In this document: positions 18,429 through 28,118 of the stretch, piece by piece | How the letters are laid out: every line of letters begins with the position of its first letter | Numbering within the stretch: position 1 is the stretch's first letter | From: Paenibacillus sp. FSL H7-0331 | GTDB lineage: Bacteria > Bacillota > Bacilli > Paenibacillales > NBRC-103111 | Reading direction: 5' to 3' | Assembly (NCBI RefSeq): GCF_001956045.1 | Contig: NZ_MRTH01000046.1 | Location: forward strand, 1-58,019 | DNA length: 58,019 bases | Notes under the pieces: generated by a model | The model's database searches: none | Told to the model about the DNA's origin: nothing | Seen by the model: the letters and a program-made list of their open reading frames with translations, nothing else | Position numbers and translations under genes: made by a program

Positions 18429-18465
18429 AAAAAGCACAGTCAGCGCGAGGCTGACTGTGCTTTTT
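18429..18465. terminator. Bidirectional terminator after the Ig-repeat gene
   Basis: A perfect 16-base inverted repeat (AAAAAGCACAGTCAGC, 18429-18444, against 18450-18465) with a 5-base loop and A/T tracts on both sides. It ends transcription of the Ig-repeat gene, whose stop is at 18481. Confidence 0.9.
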
Positions 18466-18480
18466 CGTTGCCTGTCTCTA

Positions 18481-21084
18481 TTATTTAACAGTGACCTGCA
18501 CGTACCATCTGATATTGGAGAACATAACCGTTACTCTCGTTTTCCCTTTGCCGGTCGCTTTAATAACGCCGTCCTTTACATCGGCTATCATACTATTCGC
18601 TGATGTCCACATTGCAGGGATCGTAACATCTTCATCTGAGCCATCCGAGTAAGTTCCTGTTGCTGTAATCTGAACCTCTTGACCCTCTGTAAGATCTACC
18701 TTCACGACGTCAGTCTTCAAATATTTGAGCGTGTTCACATCGATAGGCAAGCCGATCGATTTTCCACCGAAGGTACCTGTCACGATCGCTTTACCGGAGC
18801 CTACAGCAGTAATCGTTCCTGCAGTCACATCGGCCACTTTATAAGCCGAAGTTTTCCAGGTAGCCGCGGAAGTCACATCTCTTGTGCTTCCATCAGACAA
18901 CGTTGCGGTTAGCTTAACGGGAACTGACAGACCTGTCTTCATCGAAATGAAACGTTGATCGACTTCCAGCTTTTGTACAACACCGATTTCCACACTGATG
19001 GTAACACTTTTGCCACCATAACTCGCTGTGATCGTAGCTTTACCTCTGGATACAGGAGTAATAGTCCCCTTGGACACCTGCGCAATTTGTGCATTGCTCG
19101 TTTTCCATTCGGCCTCGGCTTCTACATTTTTGGTTACATTTAATGGATCTGTTGCTGTTAACACAATTTGCTTGATCTCACCCAGATCAAATACCAAATA
19201 GGTGCTGCTTGCGGTCAAGTCATCAGCCGTATCCACACTGACCGTAATGCTGACTGACTTGTTATCCAGGGTTGCGGTAATCGTAGATTGACCCGAACCC
19301 ACAGCTGTCAATTTCCCAGCCTCAACGGTTACAGCCTTCAGGTTGGAGCTTGTCCATACCGCTTCAGCACCGGCATCCTCTTTGATCGTACCATCCTTAT
19401 ACTTCGCTTTTACAGCTATATTGTTAATATCGCCCTTTTTCAAAACCAGCTCTGTTTTTTCTGTAGTCAGGCTTTCCAGTACACCTACGGTTACCTGTAT
19501 CGATACCGTTCTTGTTCCATATTTGGCTGTAACCACAGCGGAGCCTGTTGCAAGACCCGTTATAAGACCACCGGAAACACCAACAACGTCAGGAGTACTT
19601 GATTTCCACTCCGCTGCGTTGGTTACCGTATCTTTTCTGGTTGCATCATTGGCATATGACGCTTCCAAAGTGATTTGTTCATAGCTGCCAACCGCTAAAT
19701 TTAGCGTTTTCTTATTCGCCGTTACAAAGCTCGGGATATCCACCAATACTTTAACCTGAATGGTTTTACCTCCGTAAGTAGCTGTAACCAGCGCCTCACC
19801 GGATTTATAAGCTGTAATTTTACCTTTTACTACATCGATCGCCGAGCTGTTGTCTACGGTCCATTCAGCACGGTCTGTGACAGCCTCTCTTGGCGCGGTG
19901 GAATCTGCATACGTAGCATACAGAATAATCTGGGAGTTTTCCCCTGATTTTAACGAGATCGTTTCTTCATCCACTTCCAGTCGGCGCGGTACATCAACAT
20001 AGATGGTCCTTGTAATTTGCTTTTCACCATACTTGGCTGTAATCGTAACTTCACCGATCTCATTGGCTGTAAGCTTGCCTTTTAACGCATAAACAATACT
20101 GTCATCACTGGAGGACCATTCTGCACGATCCGTAATATTCTCTGTATTTCCATTGGCATAGGTTGCATTCAGCGTAAGCTGCAAGGTTCCATTTTTCTTC
20201 ATCAAATGCGTCTGCTCAACGAAATCCAGCTTGATAGCATTGTCAACATCAACTTTAATCGTTGTGCTTTTTGTTCCATACGTAGCCTTTAACGTAGCTT
20301 GACCCGGGCCATATCCGGTAACCGTGCCTTTAAGCACATCAGCAACCGTAGATTTATCCGTTTCCCACTCTGCCTTTTCTGCCACATCCTCCGTCGTTCC
20401 ATCTGGATATGTCGCTATCAGCTTGATCTTCTCTGTACCCTTAAGCAGCAACGATACCTGGGACTTATCGGCATCAATACGCTGAACGATTTCTACATTG
20501 ACGGGCAAGCTTAAGCTTAAGCTATTATATTTCGCCGTGATCGTAGCTTTACCTGAGCTGAGACCCTTCACCTGTCCATTGGTAACGGTAGCGATGGAGT
20601 TGTTGTCGCTGCTCCAGTCGGCTTTATTGGTCACGTCAGCGGACGTACCATCATCATAATAGGCTGTAATCAATACGTTATCCGACTGATTCAAACGTAA
20701 ATTAATCAACTGCTTATCTTTGGTTAATGATTTCACTTTTTTAGTTACAGTTACATGAATAATAACGGTTTTGCCCATGTAAGTAGCTGTTACCGTAGCG
20801 GTGCCTTCCTTCTTCGCTGATATGGCGCCAGCATATACGGTTGCCACATCCGTCGACCCGGAATTCCAATCTGTCTTGACCGTTACATTCTCAGTAGTAC
20901 CACTTGTAAACACCGCAGTTGCTGTTATATTCGACGTACTTCCTACCTCTAGAGTGACCTCATTCTTGCTCACTACTAAACTTGCAATGTCGTCTGCCGC
21001 CAACACACGGGTTCCGTTCAAATTGCCTGCTGCCACAATCAGCACGAGTAACAAGGATAACACTCTAGCCATTCTAACCATCAT
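18481..21084 (-). CDS. Exported protein with ten bacterial Ig-like repeats
   Basis: The protein has about 867 residues: a signal peptide (VRMARVLSLLLVLIVAAG, cleavage near VLAAD) followed by ten tandem Ig-like domains of about 80-85 residues (BIG2 type). Each repeat carries a V(T/A)xxAxW core, a (V/I)ATVxxGxVxAxxxGxATITAxYxGK segment and a closing beta strand; the ten Trp positions are conserved. No sortase signal, S-layer domain or enzyme domain is visible, so surface retention is unexplained. Start: GGAGG lies 10 bases before the ATG at 21084, while an earlier in-frame ATG (21117) precedes the ribosome site. Confidence 0.85.
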   Translation of the reverse strand: MMVRMARVLSLLLVLIVAAGNLNGTRVLAADDIASLVVSKNEVTLEVGSTSNITATAVFTSGTTENVTVKTDWNSGSTDVATVYAGAISAKKEGTATVTATYMGKTVIIHVTVTKKVKSLTKDKQLINLRLNQSDNVLITAYYDDGTSADVTNKADWSSDNNSIATVTNGQVKGLSSGKATITAKYNSLSLSLPVNVEIVQRIDADKSQVSLLLKGTEKIKLIATYPDGTTEDVAEKAEWETDKSTVADVLKGTVTGYGPGQATLKATYGTKSTTIKVDVDNAIKLDFVEQTHLMKKNGTLQLTLNATYANGNTENITDRAEWSSSDDSIVYALKGKLTANEIGEVTITAKYGEKQITRTIYVDVPRRLEVDEETISLKSGENSQIILYATYADSTAPREAVTDRAEWTVDNSSAIDVVKGKITAYKSGEALVTATYGGKTIQVKVLVDIPSFVTANKKTLNLAVGSYEQITLEASYANDATRKDTVTNAAEWKSSTPDVVGVSGGLITGLATGSAVVTAKYGTRTVSIQVTVGVLESLTTEKTELVLKKGDINNIAVKAKYKDGTIKEDAGAEAVWTSSNLKAVTVEAGKLTAVGSGQSTITATLDNKSVSITVSVDTADDLTASSTYLVFDLGEIKQIVLTATDPLNVTKNVEAEAEWKTSNAQIAQVSKGTITPVSRGKATITASYGGKSVTISVEIGVVQKLEVDQRFISMKTGLSVPVKLTATLSDGSTRDVTSAATWKTSAYKVADVTAGTITAVGSGKAIVTGTFGGKSIGLPIDVNTLKYLKTDVVKVDLTEGQEVQITATGTYSDGSDEDVTIPAMWTSANSMIADVKDGVIKATGKGKTRVTVMFSNIRWYVQVTVK

Positions 21085-21147
21085 AAATAATTTACCTCCA
21101 ATAATATAAATCTTCATTCTTCAGGTCCAGCTATACTTGATCCTACT

Positions 21148-21245
21148 ATCGACATTGGCATCAGGGCATTGATTTTCATGCAAATAACATGACTTCTAAG
21201 TTTTATCGGAATTTTGTCGATTAAAATGAATACCTGACTGTCGAT
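21148..21245. promoter_or_regulatory. Three TGTCGAT motifs between the Ig-repeat gene and the SNF2 gene
   Basis: TGTCGAT occurs at 21215-21221 and 21239-21245 on the plus strand and at 21148-21154 on the minus strand. It differs from the Spo0A box (TGTCGAA) in the last base only. The spacer (21085-21393) divides the two genes and should hold both promoters; I could not pick convincing -35/-10 pairs. Confidence 0.3.
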
Positions 21246-21393
21246 TCTTTGTTTTATCCAACCCGGCTATCTGCAATTATTTACAAAATAGGGATAACGG
21301 GCCTTTGTTTTTTTTGTGATCGATTCTGTTATCATAGGATGTAGCACTATTCTGATATTCTAGCCTGTACACGAAGAAAGAAGGATTTATGTC

Positions 21394-24300
21394 ATGAGCT
21401 TTCAACTGACCCAACGGGTTATTAAATTGTTATGCGGTCGTTTTGCCTACGAAGATGGAGAGGCCTACTTTCAGAACCATAAAGTAAAGCTGATCGAACA
21501 AAATACAGATGAGCGCATCTATGAAGCAGAGGTTCAAGGAACACGCCTCTATCAGGTCAAGGTCCAGATCGATCTGCAAGGTGATATTGATACCGAGTGC
21601 ACCTGTCCTTCATATTCCCAGCATCCTTACTGTAAGCATATTGCCGCCTTGCTGCTGCACATACACGAGAGCCAACAGACAGACCGATCACCCGTTCGTT
21701 CCGGCATCTCCTCGCTCAGAGCTTCCGGGAGTTCAGCATCAGATCTGCGACTTATGGATGAAATGCTCGATCTTTTCAGTGAGAAGCCGCTGCGGCCCAC
21801 CAGTTCACGATCTCTAATGCATACCCGACTGATGCTGGATATGGAAATCATTTGCCGGCCTTTCTCCTACAGCTATCGCAAGCATATGCTCGGTATTGAG
21901 CTGAAAATAGGACCGAAACGACTCTACATCGTGCAAAAAATAAGAGAGTTTCTCGACCACTTCGACAAGCGGGAAGCTTATGTGTTTTCCAAGCATTTTA
22001 TTTATGATCCGCTGCTGCACAGCATTCAGGAGCAGCAGGCTGCCATTCTTCAACAGCTTATCGAGATTTATCACAATGAAAAAATGTACCGAGAAACGCT
22101 GAGTGGCTATTCCATGCATTCCAGCAGCTCTAGCGGTGAACGGATGCTGCTGATCCCACCGCTCTCCTGGGAGTCTCTCTACCCGCTGCTTGCAGCGGCG
22201 CCTGGTGTACAGCTCCATCAGGGTAACCGCATCTTCGAAGGTATTCATGTATCAGACGAGCCTATCCCGCTCCAGTTTGAGTTCGATGAGGCACAGGCAG
22301 AAGGCTACCAGCTGGACGTTCAAGGAATGGAAACTTTGACCGTCATGGAAGCCTATGGTCTTGTCCTGTCCGAAGGAAAGCTGTTAAAGATGCAGCCGAA
22401 TTCGATCAAGCGGCTTTCGGAATTGAAGCATATACTGGCCGACTCTCGTAACCGCCACATTCAGATTCCACAGGAGCAAATGGAAGCTTTTATGGAAAAA
22501 GTCATCCCCAGTCTCATGAAGCTGGGCAGCGTCAGCATTGCTCATACGATTTCCGAACGTGTTGTTCACTTGTCTTTAAAGGCCAAGCTGTATTTGGATC
22601 GGGTCAAATCGCGGCTGCTGGCCGGATTGGAATTTCAATATGGTGATATTGTTATCAATCCTCTGGAGGCAAATGGCCCCGTGCGCGGTTCTGACCAGAT
22701 TCTGATGCGGGACGGCGAGCAGGAACGACGCATTCTGGAGCTAATGGAGCAGTCTCCTTTTGCCAAAACCGATGCCGGGTATTTTATGGATGACGAAGAT
22801 TCGGAGTACGAGTTTTTGTATCATACCGTCCCTGAGCTTGAAAAACTTCTTGATGTATACGCGACCTCTGCCGTAAAGGCAAGGCTTCACAGCGGCCCTG
22901 TTGCTCCCAAAGTAACCGTGGATATGAATGAACGGACAGATTGGCTCGAATTCCGCTTTGAGATGGAAGGAATCCCTGAATCGGATATTCGCAAGCTGTT
23001 ACAGGCCCTTGAGGAGAAGCATAAGTATTACCGCCTGCCGAATGGTTCCCTGCTTCCGCTCGAAAGCTCGGAGTTTCAGGAAATCATTCGCTTTATGAAC
23101 GAAATCGGTATCCAGAAAGCCGATTTGTCGGGACCGAACATAAGGCTGCCTGTGCTCCGCGGCATGCATTTGTTGGACTCACCCAGACAAGGCAATGCCA
23201 TTAAGCTCGGCAAATCGTTCCGTCGACTGCTGGAAAATATGCGCAACCCGGACCATTTGGATTTCCCTGTGCCCGACAGCCTGTCTTCTGTGCTGCGGGA
23301 TTACCAGCATTATGGGTATCAATGGTTACGGACGTTGGCCCACTACCATTTTGGCGGCATCCTGGCTGACGATATGGGACTCGGCAAGACGCTGCAAAGC
23401 ATCGCATTTATCTTATCCATGCTTCCGGAGATTCGTAATCGACAGCAGCCTGCGATCATCGTCTCCCCTGCATCGCTGATTTATAACTGGCACAATGAGC
23501 TTAAGAAATTCGCACCCGAGCTGCGTGCTGTTATTGTGGACGGAAGCAAGGAAGAACGCAGCAATAAACTAAAGGTTACACACAAGTCTCAGGTGGATGT
23601 CATCATTACCTCCTACCCGCTATTGCGTCGGGACATCGAGCTGTACGCCAGGCTATCGTTTCATACGCTGATTTTGGATGAAGCACAGGTTTTCAAGAAC
23701 CATACGACGCAAACGGCAAAGGCAGTCAAAGCAATTCAGGCGGTATACCGGTTTGCGCTTACGGGAACGCCAGTGGAGAACAGGCTGGAGGAATTATGGT
23801 CGATTTTCGACGCTGTATTTCCCGAGCTGTTCCCGAGCCGCAAGACATTTAATGAATTACCGAGAGAAACTGTCGCCAGGCGGGTTCGCCCTTTCCTGCT
23901 GCGCCGCTTGAAGACGGACGTGCTTAAGGAGCTGCCGGATAAGATCGAATCGCTGCAAGCCTCTGAGCTATTGCCCGAGCAAAAGAAGTTGTATGTCGCC
24001 TATTTGGCCAAGCTGCAGCAGGAAACCGTGAAGCATTTGAACGAAAAAGGCTTTCAGAAAAACCGGATCAAAATCCTTGCCGGCTTGACACGACTTCGCC
24101 AGCTATGCTGCCACCCTGCGCTGTTTGTCGAGGGCTATACCGGAAGCTCCGCCAAATTCGAGCAGCTTATGGAAATAATTGAGGAATGCCGAAGTGCGGG
24201 AAAACGAATGCTCGTCTTTTCCCAATTTACCGAAATGCTTGGTCTGATCCGACGGGAGCTCGGCTATCAAGGGTTACCGCATTTCTACCTCGACGGCAGC

Positions 24301-24663
24301 ACACCTGCATCTGAGCGCGTAGCGCTGTGCAATCGATTTAACGAGGGCGAACGCGATCTGTTTCTCATTTCGTTAAAAGCAGGCGGTACTGGACTGAATC
24401 TGACTGGAGCCGATACGGTAATCCTTTACGATCTGTGGTGGAACCCCGCTGTGGAGCAGCAGGCAGCCGACCGGGCACATCGAATTGGGCAGAAAAACGT
24501 TGTACAGGTGATTCGTCTCGTCACCCAGGGCACCGTTGAGGATAAAATGTATGAGCTTCAACAGAAGAAAAAGAATCTGATCGACGAAGTCATCCAGCCT
24601 GGACAAGAGGCTTTATCTACGTTAACAGAGCAGGAGCTTCGCGAGATTCTGATGATACCATAA
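21394..24663 (+). CDS. SWIM zinc-finger SNF2-family helicase
   Basis: The protein has 1089 residues. An N-terminal SWIM zinc finger (C69, C71, C80, H82) is followed by a long family-specific region, an SNF2_N ATPase domain and a helicase C-terminal domain. Walker A is DDMGLGKT with K665; Walker B is DEAQ (762-765). Motif VI is QQAADRAHRIGQ. This type is common in Bacillota (YwqA-like) and is assumed to translocate on double-stranded DNA or remodel protein-DNA complexes; its job is not established. GAAGGA lies 8 bases before the ATG. It is monocistronic, followed by a terminator, and points head-on to replication. Confidence 0.93.
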   Translation: MSFQLTQRVIKLLCGRFAYEDGEAYFQNHKVKLIEQNTDERIYEAEVQGTRLYQVKVQIDLQGDIDTECTCPSYSQHPYCKHIAALLLHIHESQQTDRSPVRSGISSLRASGSSASDLRLMDEMLDLFSEKPLRPTSSRSLMHTRLMLDMEIICRPFSYSYRKHMLGIELKIGPKRLYIVQKIREFLDHFDKREAYVFSKHFIYDPLLHSIQEQQAAILQQLIEIYHNEKMYRETLSGYSMHSSSSSGERMLLIPPLSWESLYPLLAAAPGVQLHQGNRIFEGIHVSDEPIPLQFEFDEAQAEGYQLDVQGMETLTVMEAYGLVLSEGKLLKMQPNSIKRLSELKHILADSRNRHIQIPQEQMEAFMEKVIPSLMKLGSVSIAHTISERVVHLSLKAKLYLDRVKSRLLAGLEFQYGDIVINPLEANGPVRGSDQILMRDGEQERRILELMEQSPFAKTDAGYFMDDEDSEYEFLYHTVPELEKLLDVYATSAVKARLHSGPVAPKVTVDMNERTDWLEFRFEMEGIPESDIRKLLQALEEKHKYYRLPNGSLLPLESSEFQEIIRFMNEIGIQKADLSGPNIRLPVLRGMHLLDSPRQGNAIKLGKSFRRLLENMRNPDHLDFPVPDSLSSVLRDYQHYGYQWLRTLAHYHFGGILADDMGLGKTLQSIAFILSMLPEIRNRQQPAIIVSPASLIYNWHNELKKFAPELRAVIVDGSKEERSNKLKVTHKSQVDVIITSYPLLRRDIELYARLSFHTLILDEAQVFKNHTTQTAKAVKAIQAVYRFALTGTPVENRLEELWSIFDAVFPELFPSRKTFNELPRETVARRVRPFLLRRLKTDVLKELPDKIESLQASELLPEQKKLYVAYLAKLQQETVKHLNEKGFQKNRIKILAGLTRLRQLCCHPALFVEGYTGSSAKFEQLMEIIEECRSAGKRMLVFSQFTEMLGLIRRELGYQGLPHFYLDGSTPASERVALCNRFNEGERDLFLISLKAGGTGLNLTGADTVILYDLWWNPAVEQQAADRAHRIGQKNVVQVIRLVTQGTVEDKMYELQQKKKNLIDEVIQPGQEALSTLTEQELREILMIP

Positions 24664-24712
24664 AGATGACGCTCAAGATTGCACTCAAATAGTAACATCA
24701 TATATAAACCTT

Positions 24713-24737
24713 AGCCGTGTATATCACGGCTTTTTTT
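24713..24737 (+). terminator. Terminator after the SNF2 gene
   Basis: AGCCGTG (24713-24719) and CACGGCT (24725-24731) with a 5-base loop are followed by a run of seven T. Confidence 0.9.
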
Positions 24738-24782
24738 ATTGATTTTATAAATTAAAGCTCGATTGCAGCCATGCTTCCAAAC

Positions 24783-24876
24783 AAAACGAACAAAATATTT
24801 ACGAGCGAGCCCAAAAATATTCCATTCAATTTAAATATCAGGATGACTATAATTTGAACAGTAAACGAACGAAAAT
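24783..24876 (+). promoter_or_regulatory. Promoter and repeated operator motif of the sugar ABC operon
   Basis: A perfect -10 box TATAAT (24848-24853) has only a weak -35 (TTCAAT, 24825-24830, 17-base spacer), as expected of an activator-dependent promoter. Near-identical direct repeats AAACGAACAAAAT (24784-24796) and AAACGAACGAAAAT (24863-24876) flank it, about 79 bases apart. They are candidate sites for the AraC-type regulator encoded at 29982-31616, but the downstream copy overlaps the leader, so it could also be a repressor site. Confidence 0.5.
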
Positions 24877-24902
24877 CATCATTAGCCTTAGGGGGAATCA
24901 AC

Positions 24903-26189
24903 TTGAATCATAAAAAGAAAATGTTATTACCGCTTTTGATATGCAGCAGCACACTTATTTTTACGGCTTGTGGTAATACACCTGAAGCGTCCACGGATGG
25001 TGGCAAAAAACCAGCTCAAGAAGGTGGGGCACTGACTCTATGGATGTTTGATACGACCGATTATATTAAGCCGGCAGCCGAAGAGGTAGCCAAAGAAATG
25101 AACCTGAAGTTGAATTATGAGTTCATTAATCCGGAAACGTACAAGACCAAAATTAAAGTCGCTGTTGCAGCCAATGAGCTGCCAGATGTATTCGGGCAAT
25201 ATAACGGCAGATCCGAACGCGAATTAATATTGAATTCAAAAATGGCCGCACCTTTAAACGATGTGTTGAAATCGACCGGGCTCGAATCCAAATATTTAAA
25301 CGGCAGCCTGATTAAGGAAGCTGACGGTAACGTTTACTCCATGCCCTACCGTTCTGAGCAATCCGAGGTGTTAGTTTACAACAAAAAACTGTTGGCTCAA
25401 ATGGGCCTGCAAGCTCCAAAAACGTGGGAAGAGCTTGTCAATGTCATCAAGGTTGCCAACTCCAAAAATATCGTTCCCATCGCTTTAGGCGGAAAGGACC
25501 GTTGGCCGGGAGATTTGATTTATAATACATTCGTGTTAAGAGAAGACATAGATGCTTACGCCAAAGCGCAAAAAGGCGAAATCAAATTCACCGATAAGCC
25601 TTTCGAGGATGCAGCTCAGAAAATCATTCAATTAGTCAACGAGAAAGCATTTCAACCCGGGTTTTTAGGAAATAGCGATCTTGAGGCGCGTGAAATGTTT
25701 TACAGCGGTAAAGCGTTGATGGTCATGAATGGCTCCTGGGTTTTTGCTAAAGCGATCCCTGCCCTTGGAGACGATCTAGGATATATCAAATTCCCACAAA
25801 CCGGAGCAGCCAAAGATCCATTTAGCTCCAATACCGGAGATCGGAACAACGCGCCTTATGGTCTATTCGTCAACGTTCAATCCAAGCAGCTGCAAAAAGC
25901 AAAGGAATTCGCCATCCGCTATTCCCTGAAAGTTAACGATCAACTCGTCAAATCAGGTCAGCCTTCCTATGCGAATACAGAAGCTAAGCCGGATAATAAA
26001 ATCAACGAATCGTATGCTCAATACTTGGACGATTACAAAGGCTACAAATTTATTCAAACGTATTGGTATGATACGGTACCGGCCGCTGTAGGGGACGAAT
26101 ATCGCGATCTGAATCAAAAGCTGTACACAGGGACGTTATCCGCTGCCGAGTTTACTCAAAAAATGGAACAAATTATGAAAAAACGATAG
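24903..26189 (+). CDS. ABC sugar transporter substrate-binding lipoprotein
   Basis: A solute-binding lipoprotein (428 residues) of the CUT1 family. The N-terminus is a lipoprotein signal with lipobox FTAC and acylated C23. The mature part is a type-1 periplasmic-binding fold (TLWMFDTTDY, LPDVFGQYNG, YKLLAQMGL-like lobe hinge, FYSGKALMVMNGSW). TTG is the start: GGGGG lies 7 bases upstream. It should bind an oligosaccharide or monosaccharide outside the cell and deliver it to the permeases downstream. The substrate cannot be read from sequence. Confidence 0.9.
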   Translation: MNHKKKMLLPLLICSSTLIFTACGNTPEASTDGGKKPAQEGGALTLWMFDTTDYIKPAAEEVAKEMNLKLNYEFINPETYKTKIKVAVAANELPDVFGQYNGRSERELILNSKMAAPLNDVLKSTGLESKYLNGSLIKEADGNVYSMPYRSEQSEVLVYNKKLLAQMGLQAPKTWEELVNVIKVANSKNIVPIALGGKDRWPGDLIYNTFVLREDIDAYAKAQKGEIKFTDKPFEDAAQKIIQLVNEKAFQPGFLGNSDLEAREMFYSGKALMVMNGSWVFAKAIPALGDDLGYIKFPQTGAAKDPFSSNTGDRNNAPYGLFVNVQSKQLQKAKEFAIRYSLKVNDQLVKSGQPSYANTEAKPDNKINESYAQYLDDYKGYKFIQTYWYDTVPAAVGDEYRDLNQKLYTGTLSAAEFTQKMEQIMKKR

Positions 26190-26199
26190 ATGAATGTTG

Positions 26200-26231
26200 A
26201 GAGGCACTTATACCTCGGTAGTGCCTCTTTT
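26200..26231 (+). terminator. Intercistronic hairpin after the binding-protein gene
   Basis: AGAGGCACT (26200-26208) pairs perfectly with AGTGCCTCT (26220-26228), then three more T. The T-tract is short, so read-through is likely. Such a hairpin normally lets binding-protein transcripts exceed permease transcripts. Confidence 0.6.
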
Positions 26232-26262
26232 ACCATGTCTAGAATTGTAGAGGGGGATTTAC

Positions 26263-27147
26263 ATGGAAAAAGCTTTATCGAACCGCTGGGTGCTAAGTTT
26301 ATTTTTACTGCCTGGTTTACTATTGTTCACGGTTTTCTTTATATACCCTGTTGCCCAAACCGTCTATTACAGCTTGCATCAATGGGATGGCGTAACCCCT
26401 ATGAAGTTTATCGGAATAGATAACTACGTGAAGATGATGACTGACGATCCGAACTTTGTAAAAGCGTTCAAAAATGGTTTGATTTTCGTTTTTTTCTCAT
26501 TGCTTTTCCAGCTTCCGTCAGCCTTTGTATTGGCACTGCTCGTTTCCAGAAAGGTTAAAGGAAGCAAATGGTTCCGTAACATCTATTTCTTCCCTGTTAT
26601 CATGTCGACCACGATGGTTAGCTTGATGTGGGGGAAAATGTTCGACCCTACCATTGGTTTAATCAACAGCTTCTTCCGATCCATAGGATTAGGATCATGG
26701 GCTCAGCTATGGCTGGGTGATAGTCATACAGCGATCTATGCGGTTGCTTTTGTCCTTGTCTGGCATTATATCGGGTACCATATGCTGATTATGTACGCAG
26801 GTATTCAGAGCATCCCCGAACAGATTTACGAGGCTGCCAAACTGGATGGTGCTACAAGCTGGAGGCTGGTGTATCACATTACCATCCCGCTTTTGGCCGA
26901 TGTGCTCAAAGTCAATGTGGTTCTATCCGTAGTCGGTTCTCTAAAAGTATTCGAGCAAATCTATGTCATGACAGGCGGCGGGCCTGACAATAGTACGACG
27001 GTTATCGCCCTGCGCATGTTCCAGGAAGCATTCCTGAAAATGAATTTTGGTTATGGAAGTGCGTTGGCTGTTTTTCTGGTAATCCAGTGCATGGGAATCG
27101 CTTACCTCATCAATAAACTTTTTTCCAGAAGTGTTGCTCGATTGTAG
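26263..27147 (+). CDS. ABC sugar permease, first subunit
   Basis: The protein has 294 residues with six hydrophobic helices and the MalF-type EAA loop (YEAAKLDGAT ... ITIPLL) near residue 190. It is the inner-membrane partner of the second permease and the binding protein. GAGGGGG lies about 6 bases before the ATG. No ATPase gene is in the cluster, so it must use an ATPase encoded elsewhere, as with MsmX in Bacillus. Confidence 0.92.
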   Translation: MEKALSNRWVLSLFLLPGLLLFTVFFIYPVAQTVYYSLHQWDGVTPMKFIGIDNYVKMMTDDPNFVKAFKNGLIFVFFSLLFQLPSAFVLALLVSRKVKGSKWFRNIYFFPVIMSTTMVSLMWGKMFDPTIGLINSFFRSIGLGSWAQLWLGDSHTAIYAVAFVLVWHYIGYHMLIMYAGIQSIPEQIYEAAKLDGATSWRLVYHITIPLLADVLKVNVVLSVVGSLKVFEQIYVMTGGGPDNSTTVIALRMFQEAFLKMNFGYGSALAVFLVIQCMGIAYLINKLFSRSVARL

Positions 27148-27163
27148 GAGGGATTTATGCCAT

Positions 27164-28048
27164 ATGATAATTGAAAAAAACAATTCTTCATCCTTTACTT
27201 CCACTAGGAGAAGGGATCGTAATTCAAAGTCGGTTAAGAAGCTCAGTGTGTATACGATAATGGTGATTATCGCTCTGCTGCAGTTGATTCCTTTAGCCTG
27301 GTTAGTCTTGATTTCGTTTAAAAATAATTCCGAAATACAACTAGGCGGCATATTTAGCCTTCCTAAAGTGTGGCTGTTCAGCAATTATTCATCCGCCTGG
27401 GTTCAAGGGCAAGTCGGCGAGAACTTTTTAAATAGTTTAATCGTTGGCATCATCACCGTATTTTTCGTTCTATTGCTTAGCTCTATGATGGCCTATGCGC
27501 TTACGCGTATGAGGTTTAAGTTCAGTAATATATTGCTGCTCATCTTGCTTGCTGGCGTCATGGTTCCGATTCATGCCACATTGGTGCCGCTTTTCATACT
27601 GTTGAAAAATCTCGGATTGCTAAAGACACAATTGTCGATCATTCTTCCTTACATAACTATCAATATTCCGGTAGGCATATTTATTCTTTCAAGCTTTTTG
27701 CGCAGCTTGCCCAAGGAATTGGAGGAAGCCGCATTTATTGACGGATACGGGATTATTCGCACCTTTTTCCAGGTCGTACTTCCCCTCTTGAAGCCGACAC
27801 TTGCATCTGTTGGAATCTTTACATTCCTCCATGTATGGAATGAACTACTTATGGCCGCCACCTTTATTCAAAAATCTTCACTCCGTACGCTCCCCTTGGG
27901 CTTGATGAATTTTAGTGGAGAGTATAGTGTGGAGTGGGGGCCGCTATGTGCAGCAATGTTAATCTCGACCATTCCTTTGATTCTCATTTATATTTACTTT
28001 AGTGAACAAATGGAGAAAAGCTTTACAGCTGGCTCTATCTTAAAATAG
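27164..28048 (+). CDS. ABC sugar permease, second subunit
   Basis: A 294-residue MalG-type permease with six hydrophobic helices and the EAA loop LEEAAFIDGYG. The in-frame ATG at 27164 lies 11 bases after AGGAGGG. A second, out-of-frame ATG at 27157 has better spacing but opens only a five-codon frame (MPYDN, stop) that overlaps the true start. It is 16 bases after the first permease and cotranscribed with it. Confidence 0.9.
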   Translation: MIIEKNNSSSFTSTRRRDRNSKSVKKLSVYTIMVIIALLQLIPLAWLVLISFKNNSEIQLGGIFSLPKVWLFSNYSSAWVQGQVGENFLNSLIVGIITVFFVLLLSSMMAYALTRMRFKFSNILLLILLAGVMVPIHATLVPLFILLKNLGLLKTQLSIILPYITINIPVGIFILSSFLRSLPKELEEAAFIDGYGIIRTFFQVVLPLLKPTLASVGIFTFLHVWNELLMAATFIQKSSLRTLPLGLMNFSGEYSVEWGPLCAAMLISTIPLILIYIYFSEQMEKSFTAGSILK

Positions 28049-28118
28049 ACAATACCATCTATTGGATAGGTGACATTAAAGGATAACTGCATAGATTACC
28101 GAATACAGAAGGAGGAGC

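Noticed and set aside
21814..22248. Long open frames on the strand opposite the SNF2 gene.
   Set aside because: They are open by codon bias of the real gene, lack ribosome sites and look unlike proteins.
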